Below are positions 57,180-64,000 of a DNA stretch of 64,000 nt, one piece after another. The position numbers and the translations under genes are program-made. The notes beneath the pieces were generated by a model. The model was not told where the DNA came from, searched no databases, and was given only the letters and a program-made list of their open reading frames with translations. This DNA comes from Strix aluco (lineage: Eukaryota > Chordata > Aves > Strigiformes > Strigidae), in NCBI RefSeq assembly GCF_031877795.1, contig NC_133938.1, forward strand, positions 10,200,920-10,264,919, given 5' to 3'. Within the stretch, counting starts at the first letter, position 1, and each line of letters begins with the position of its first letter.

Positions 57180-60100
57180 ATGAAGAAGCGGAAGGAGCTG
57201 AACGCCCTCATCGGCCTGGCCGCCGACGGCCGCAGGAAGAAGCCCGCCAAGAAGGGCTCGGGCCACCGGCTGCTGCGTACCGAGCCGCCCGCCTCCGACT
57301 CCGAGTCCAGCTCCGAGGAGGACGAGTTCGCGGGGACGCGGGGCCGCTGCGGCAAGTGAGTCCCCGGGGTTGTCGCTGCGTCCCAGGCCCGGTCCTACCC
57401 GCTTGGGGCCCAGGCCCCGGCCCCGCCGCGGCGGGAGCCCCTCGCCTCGGCGCTGGTCTCCGGGGGGGAGCTGGAGACGGCTGCGTTGCCGTCAGCGGGG
57501 CAGCTTCGCGGTTGCGGGCGGGGTGTGGGGCGCTGGGGGCTGTCAGGAAAGATCTGGGGCTGCCCTGAGTGTGTCTGGCCCAACAGGTCGCCTGGCTGGG
57601 GGTGAAAGTAGGTCTAAACCATTTTCTGGCTTTTTTCTTGGTTTTTCTGTTTTACGCTCACTACAAATGAAGTGCTTGAGCGGTTTGGGGGCAGTTGCTT
57701 GAAGCGTTGGGCGCAGTTATCCGTGTGTGCTCAGCATGGCACAATCCTGTATCTGCCAGCTGACGCAGGGCTGGTTTCCTCGTGGACACGATGTTCTTTT
57801 GCCAATAAATAAACTTTTCAGTTAAGTAACAGCGTTATTAATGGACCTCTAAGAATAACTAAAAGTAGGCACGTCGCAGAGAAACTTAAACTTTTGCAGT
57901 TTAGGATAATCTAGAGTACTTGTCATAACATTATGGTAATACCCTTTCCTGAAGCCTGCCTTCCAAGCTATCAAGCAGATGTTCTGAACATAAGTTTATG
58001 TGAGCAGAGGGAAAGGGGAGTAAGGGAAACCTGACAGCTGCTTTTAAATATGCTAGATGTACCTCCTGAGAATAAACTGAACAGAGTAATAGCCCTGATC
58101 TCACCGTATAGGCTTATTTATTCTTGGAAAAGCTCTTCATTAGCTCTTGTCAGCCAAAACGTGCTGTTCTAGCACTTCCCTTACTTTGATAGAGCAACAT
58201 TTAAAATAAAACTTTTCTAGGTACTGTTGAGTGTTCACAGTCTGTTATTTTGTTTTATTTAGAGGCGACTATCTACGATGCTGCAAGTTCTGTTACCCAT
58301 TATGCGCGTTTGTCATTCTTGCCGCTTGTGTGGTAGCGTGTGTTGGCTTAGTGTGGATGCAGGTGGCTCTTAAGGAGGATCTGGATGCAATAAAGGAGAA
58401 GTTTCGAACTAGTAAGTATAAATGTAATGATGGTATTTCACATTTGCTTTGGGCAGTATGAAGAGCTTTAGTTGCCTACCTGCTTCTTCAAAGTCTGAAG
58501 GTACCGAGTAGACAAACTGCCCCTGAGTTGAGGAGCCCTCTGAGCCAAAAACACTTGGAGGCTGGACAGATCTAAGGCAAATGTTATATATTCTTGCCTG
58601 CTCTGTATCTTCTGAGGAGCAGGGACACTGGACTAGGTGGGCCTGTAGTTACTTGTACATACATTTCTGAAATTCCTGACTTCAGTCTTGAGAGTGCTCT
58701 TTTCCAAAGGAAGCTACTATTTAAAAATAAAAAGTTCTGATCAACCCTGTAAAAGCAATCTAGGGGATTTTGATTCATCCCTTAAAAAAAATTAAAGGAA
58801 AACAATGTTCTTGTCTTGAGCTCTTTTAAAAACCTCTAATGCTTGCTATGGTGTTACTCCAATTTGAGCATGGCTTTGGTATTATGTTTTTTCTTTGTAT
58901 CTTCTGAATGTTTATCTTGCTTGCATTGACCTTTTTCTTCAACTTTTATGTTGTGTTGCGTATGGTGTGGAGTTACGTTATGTTTAGTACTTTGAGGTAC
59001 GGAGTTTATGTGAAGCATTTTGCTTGTAGGTCTTGGGTTGTCTCCGTCCATGTTAAGATCTCAGTATTACAACTTCTGTAGTGCTGAGGTATAACAAATG
59101 GTGAGATTTGCATGTAACGTACACTCTCGGTTCTCTATACCTCACCTCTGGACACAAGATATGTTTTGGTGCCTTATTTTAGTAGTATTTAAAATGCGAT
59201 GTATTGAAAAAGGATAAGCTGAGGAGCTGTGTGAATGGAGCAGAAGAGAGTGAAGCTTGAGCATTCAGATGGTCTCTAGCTGCTTCAGAAAGGCTAGGTA
59301 GTTACGTTTTGCTTGAGGAGCGCAGCTGTTGACTGTAGGTTTTGTCCCGTAGCTTTGGTCTTAATCTTAGAATTTTTGTGCCCAGGCCATGAAGATGACC
59401 TTAAAAATAAGGCTGATGAAATCAGTTAAAAGATTAGGAGACTGCTAGGGCTGGAGGTAAGCAAAGGGCTTGATTTGCTTGTGGTGGAAGAGTTATTGAG
59501 GAAATGTGTGTAGAAATTATTTGCTGTTGGTGTTTAGGGCTTCCTGTTCAAATGTGTAATTCTGCTGTGAGGTGGGGAGTTGTTGGCTGAAGTGGAACCT
59601 CCTGGCTGGCTGGGAGTGAGAAGAAGTGTTGCTGATAGATGTACTTTTATATTAACTGATACTGAACTCTGAAAGTTAGCCGTAACTGATTTCCACCAGT
59701 TACGGAGGATACCTTTGGTTGCAGGTGCTGCTTTGTGGCTGTGAGGGTACTGGGCAGCTCTGCAGTAGCTGTTTCTGTGTTCTGGGTAAGCTGGCTGCCC
59801 AGAAGCTGCTCTTGGACTGGTCTCCTTCAAGTATGTACTGGTAGTAAAAGTTTTGCACGATGACAACATTTGTTGGCTTTGGTGTAGTTAAGTTTCATCG
59901 TTCCTGTTCTACATAGACCTCTTTGTTAAAGCAGTTGCTCTCTCTGTGCTTACTGTCAGACTTACAGATGTGCTTGTTTTTTCCTGAATAGCTCTGGTAG
60001 AAAAGCTGTGCATTTAATACTTTGTCTAGTGATAAAATAGTCTCAGATGTCCTTGCCACTGTAAGAGCATGCCTAGTTGCTGGATGGGAGACTCATAATG

Positions 60101-63100
60101 AGGTACAGCGTTAAAAACAACAGCAACAAAAAACCAGACAGCAAGAATAACCTGGTTCTGAAAGGTAACACTGTGCTTTGGTGAGATGTGTGGGTGGATG
60201 GAGAAACAAAGGCACAGGATCAGTCTGTCCTACAACAGGTTTGGGAAAAGAACCTTCCTTCTCTGAGTCTTCATCCAGATTTTTTCCCCATAAGAGCAGA
60301 TTCTTGTGGTAGTATTTGTTAATATTCTGCCATCTTTTGAACAAACTGAGTATGGCATGAATGCTTGTTAATAAGACATCTTTGCATCTAGTATGTTTAG
60401 GATAGGGGGAAATCATTGTGGTGTTTCCCTTCAGTTGTTAGTAATGATGCTAAGAATGCATGTAGTACTTAACCTTCCTAGCACTGCAAGAAACTCTTAA
60501 ATGGAGTCTCACTGTACAGAGTGAGAGCAGCAAAACAGAAAATAATTTCTCTACAAAAGCCTCTGAAACATCAGATTCAGTGTGAACTGCTTGTGTCAAA
60601 TGCACAATTAGCTCTCAGCCTGTTTTGGCTAAAATACATCTTTCAAGGTCTTACTTAACCAAAAGTGTTATTCAGATCTTGGGTGATCCATGTAGATTAC
60701 TCTGTACCTAGAAGTGACTTTTAGGACTTGTTTCAAGATAAGTGAAGTGGGTTTTTGAAGATGCACGACTTTCCAGTTGTAGGCATCCACTCCACAGGCA
60801 TGAAGCACTCCAGAAGGCTTCCCCTTTTGACCAGATGGGTCACACATGGAAATTTGTTCTGGGAGCTGCCAGCTACGTACCACATAGGTCCCACTGCTCT
60901 TGGCAGTCTGGTCTGAACGATGGTGGTTTGTTGTGGAGCATTCCAGTGCTGCCTTACAGGGTGGAGGTGTATGTTTTGGAGAACTCTGTCAGCTCCATCT
61001 CAAAACCTTTGCTTATTTGTTCCCTAGACCTAGGGATTTAGGATTGCCTAATAGTGCTTGCGGCTAAACAGCTTAGTCACTGCAGACCTGAAGAGCTGCA
61101 TTTCTGAGGCTCACTTGCATTGGTTTGAGCTATGTGTTTCCCCCTTGCTGTAGTATTAATTGCAGTAATAACTGACTTTACTTCCCAAGGACCTTGTTTC
61201 CTTATTTGTTTACCAACAGACGTTACTGTGTAAGCTTATACATTTTTTCCAGTTGTCTTTCTGTCACACGGAACAACTGTAATCACGTTAATCTCTTCGG
61301 AATTCACTTCATTGTCAATTGCCCCTTTGCAAGCTTGAAAAGGGCACTGAGGTTCATTTCATGTGCCTCCTTTGCCCTGGTACTGTTGGCAGTTCTTATT
61401 CACACTCCCATTACTATTTCATGCTCCTCCCTGAAAGTAATGCAAAATAACTGCACTAAATAAAGACTTGCTGAGGCTTGCCAGAATGACAGTACTATTG
61501 CAGAGTGTTAAATTTAGTATGATCCCTCTGGGTTCTCTGCAGATGTTCGTACTCTTAGAAAAAAAGAGCTATTATTCTGAACAAACACTTAATTCTGAAT
61601 TGGCAATAAACCCATATGTAGAAACTGTTATTGCCTTCTTTCACTGATGTAGATTGTTGCTGCTTGTAACTTGTTTTCTGCCTTTCAACCTTGTTTACCT
61701 GGACTTTTGGGGTTTTTTTAAAAGCAAATCTAATTATTTTTTTCACTTTTTTTAGTGGAATCTAATCAAAAAACATCATTCCAAGAAATTCCTAAACTGA
61801 ATGAAGATTTGGTACAGAAGCAAAAGCAACTAGAGCAAATTGAGACTGGAGAACTGGGGCTAAATAAAATTTGGATAAATATCACAGAGATCAACAAACA
61901 GGTGAGAGGGATCAGTGCTTGGTTTTGAAAAATAATGAAATACTCCCAAGTTTTATTTTTACAGGAATTAATTTCAAATGCAGGGCTGAGCTTTTATCTA
62001 AGGACTTTTGTGACCATATGCTACACTTTTATTTTTAAAGTTAAAATGAAGTATGAGCCTCATTATTAAACAAGCAAAAAAAGTTTCAGCATCCAGTTGG
62101 ACTGGAGACTGATCGCAAAGAGAAGTTACACAACTGGTGGAAAGACTTCAGGCAGAACTTCGAAGAACCTGAGAACCGTGCAGTTTTTAATTTTCCTGCC
62201 AGACACTTGTGATAATTATAATGAGAGATTTGACACTGCAAATTTCTGGGAGTGTCCGCAAATGTTTCATAAGCGTGGAAAGGAGCTACCCATATCAGTG
62301 CAAGTTCACGTTGCTACAAATGAAGTACTGGTGTCTCGTGAATATAGAATCTGCTAATACACACCCAGAATCTGAGCCAGTGTAAGTCTTAGCTCTGTTT
62401 GTGGCTAGAACTAAGCCACTTAACAGAAAGCTGTTTCCTCAGCTGCTGTATTAACTCATGCTTCAAACAATGCATCCAGCAAGGCTGTTACTGAAATTCT
62501 TGCCTTGGAGGGTAAAAGTTCAGAGCTGCTCACAGTTAGTGGTATCAAGAGGTGTGGGTATGGAACCCTCCCTGACACTGGTGCTTTGGGTTTAATTTTT
62601 AAGAATACTGAGGTGCCTGCTCAGACTGGGTTTTTTTCAGTCCCATGCAGTGGTAAAGTGCTTAATGGGGCATATAAATATATTTGAAAATTTGACTTGC
62701 TTTCTTTGGCATCTGTCAATATGCATTACCCACAGATATTTAAGTGCTTCATTGGACTTTTAAAATGCTATCATCTGCACCTGCATGTTAAAGATACTTG
62801 CACATGGTTCTTGCAGGCCCTCAAGTTGCTTCAGAGACTGGTTACAATCTGAGCTAGCTCTTCTGGGGATCAAAATTTAATTACTGTTTTTCCATGAATT
62901 GTTGGGATGTGCTGCCTGGGAATTACTTCAGCCAGTATTCACAGCTGTGGAACCAGAGGCTCTGCATGCCAGCTGATCATCATTGGCGTAATGTAAAATT
63001 AGGACCTTGCCCATTTCCTCAGCTTGCGAAACAACTTTTTTTTTTTAAGCAGAAGAAAGTAGGCTTTATCTGCTCTACTTCTGTGTTGTCAAATGTGAGA

Positions 63101-63880
63101 AGAAATTATTTTTGATGACTAATGGCTACAAATTGGTCTTAAAGTGATAGTGTTAGCAATTAATAGCTAGCATGTAGTTAGTTTATTTGACAGCCTCCCA
63201 GTTGGAATGAGTAAGTAATCTTGAAGACTCATTGAATAATTTGCTGCCTGGGTTAAACAGTTAACAGAAAATTGAGCTAACCTGCTGCGTTTAGGTTGTC
63301 ACTGTTTCACTTCTGTGGCAGAAGGTTTGGGTGGTAAGTGCAAGTTCTTTGCCCATCACTCAGCTAGAGGAGTTGCATGGCTTTGCTGGGTTTTGCCAGG
63401 CAGGTTTGATTGCTAAATACAGAAGTGGATGATTGTTTCCTCCATGTAAGGGTTTGTTGCACAATTTTTAAAAATCTTTCTTGGTCAACAGCCTCTCTCT
63501 AAGGGGATGAATGTAAAATGGGCAGAGGGTACCTTATTGAAAAGAGGAGGCTTCTATGTCTTTCATTCAGTTTTAAAAAAATCTTGCTTCTGTTGCAAGA
63601 GGCAGAATATTTTTAATGTAGCCTAGGAAGGACTTCTGACCTAGATGGGGGTGTGTTGTGTGTGTACATATATAATTTTGTCTTGCCTTATGTTTTAGTG
63701 TTACAAATTAAGTCATTAGTACTGCCAAAGGTCAGAATCAATATATGTTGACTAATTCTAAATATTCCTTTTTGTTTTTAGATATCACTATTGACCTCAA
63801 CAGTAAATCATCTCAAAAATAACATAAAGTCTGCTTCTGATCTGATTTCTCTTCCTCTCACAGTAGAGAAACTTCAGAAG
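57180..63880 (+). CDS. EFCAB14: EF-hand calcium-binding domain protein 14 (KIAA0494), exons 1-4, partial
   Basis: Exons are 57180-57355, 58263-58411, 61756-61901 and 63782-63880; phases agree and give the first 190 codons. The gene continues past the window, where human EFCAB14 has its remaining coiled coil and EF-hands. The start MKKRKELNAL aligns with human MGKRKELNAL, followed by a Lys/Arg-rich stretch and an acidic serine run (SDSESSSEEDEF), then GDYLRCC. One transmembrane helix lies near residues 70-92 (FVILAACVVACVGLVW), then a coiled-coil-like segment with EIPKLNED, KQKQLEQIETGE and NITEINKQISLL, all close to human. Function is poorly known; a type II membrane protein is predicted. The first three introns are GT-AG; the exon 4 donor reads AAG-GCAAGT, a GC-type donor. 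It lies head to head with CYP4 gene B. Confidence 0.95.
58412..61755 (+). other. EFCAB14: EFCAB14 intron 2
   Basis: GTAAGT donor, T-rich acceptor (CACTTTTTTTAG). Apart from the CR1-like piece near 58.6 kb, nothing is recognised. Open frames of up to 111 codons occur without domains. Confidence 0.7.
58540..58680 (+). mobile_element. CR1-like 3'-end relic in EFCAB14 intron 2
   Basis: A block around 58617-58650 (GGGACACTGGACTAGGTGGGCC) resembles the GGACACTGGGCTAGATGGACC segment near the 3' end of sauropsid CR1 elements. The preceding TTCTTGCCTGCTCTGTATCTTCTGAGG stretch also resembles the sequence that precedes it in those elements. The copy is very worn and lacks a clear terminal repeat, so the call rests on two short matches in the right order. 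Confidence 0.4.
61902..63781 (+). other. EFCAB14: EFCAB14 intron 3
   Basis: GTGAGA donor, TTTTTGTTTTTAG acceptor. It contains an unidentified coding-like stretch at 62093-62384, listed separately, and otherwise AT-rich sequence with no recognised element. Confidence 0.7.
62093..62384 (+). pseudogene. Unidentified coding-like relic in EFCAB14 intron 3
   Basis: Adjoining reading frames give protein-like strings (such as RKEKLHNWWKDFRQNFEEP, then NERFDTANFWECPQMFHKRG), rich in Trp, Phe, Lys and Glu. This looks like a worn coding sequence and not random intron. The block starts after a CAG and ends close to GTGTAAGTC, which resembles splice borders, so a decayed exon is possible. I do not recognise the family; a broken retrocopy or old transposon fragment is equally possible. 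Confidence 0.3.
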
Positions 63881-64000
63881 GCAAGTACTATAAATGTTGC
63901 TGTTGCTAAATGTGTTCTGTGGTACGAAGCTGCAGCTGGGCTCCTGGGGACAGCAGTGACAACAGGAGTTACCTGAATTGCATGTGAGGAATATTTGCTT

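Overview
This is vertebrate nuclear DNA, almost certainly from a bird. It holds intron-split genes with GT-AG splice sites, CR1 LINE copies (one short 3'-end copy typical of avian genomes), a CpG island and simple repeats. There are no bacterial or organellar genes. Four protein genes can be read exon by exon. Their order matches the human 1p33 block EFCAB14 - CYP4 cluster - PDZK1IP1 - TAL1, shown here in reverse, so TAL1 should lie just left of base 1.

Layout: 1-312 is a pyrimidine pentamer satellite. 313-8.7 kb is non-coding, with one E-box/GATA composite site. PDZK1IP1 (MAP17) is complete on the + strand at 8918-15577 in four coding exons. 16.1-22.8 kb is intergenic and holds a compact cluster of GATA, E-box, CACC and RUNX motifs at 19.92-20.22 kb, including CAGGTG-N9-GATAAG. 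This is the most interesting signal of the window: a candidate for the TAL1 '+40'-type blood enhancer, which in mammals also lies beyond MAP17. Two complete, tandem, 12-exon cytochrome P450 family 4 genes follow on the - strand: gene A (23603-31125, 508 aa) and gene B (43768-55756, 507 aa). Their exon lengths are identical from exon 3 to exon 12. The 12 kb between them carries an old CR1 relic, a minisatellite and a 77-bp tandem duplication. EFCAB14 begins on the + strand at 57180 in a CpG island, head to head with CYP4 gene B, and runs off the right edge after its fourth exon.

Function: the two P450s are predicted ER-anchored fatty-acid-type omega-hydroxylases with the CYP4 covalent-heme glutamate. 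They appear to differ in promoter type (gene A has a TATA box and a DR1-like site; gene B sits at a CpG island) and in the substrate-recognition region encoded by exon 6. PDZK1IP1 is a small membrane protein with a C-terminal PDZ ligand. EFCAB14 is a single-pass coiled-coil membrane protein whose EF-hand end lies outside the window. No new multi-gene system was found; the notable points concern regulation, splicing and paralogue divergence.
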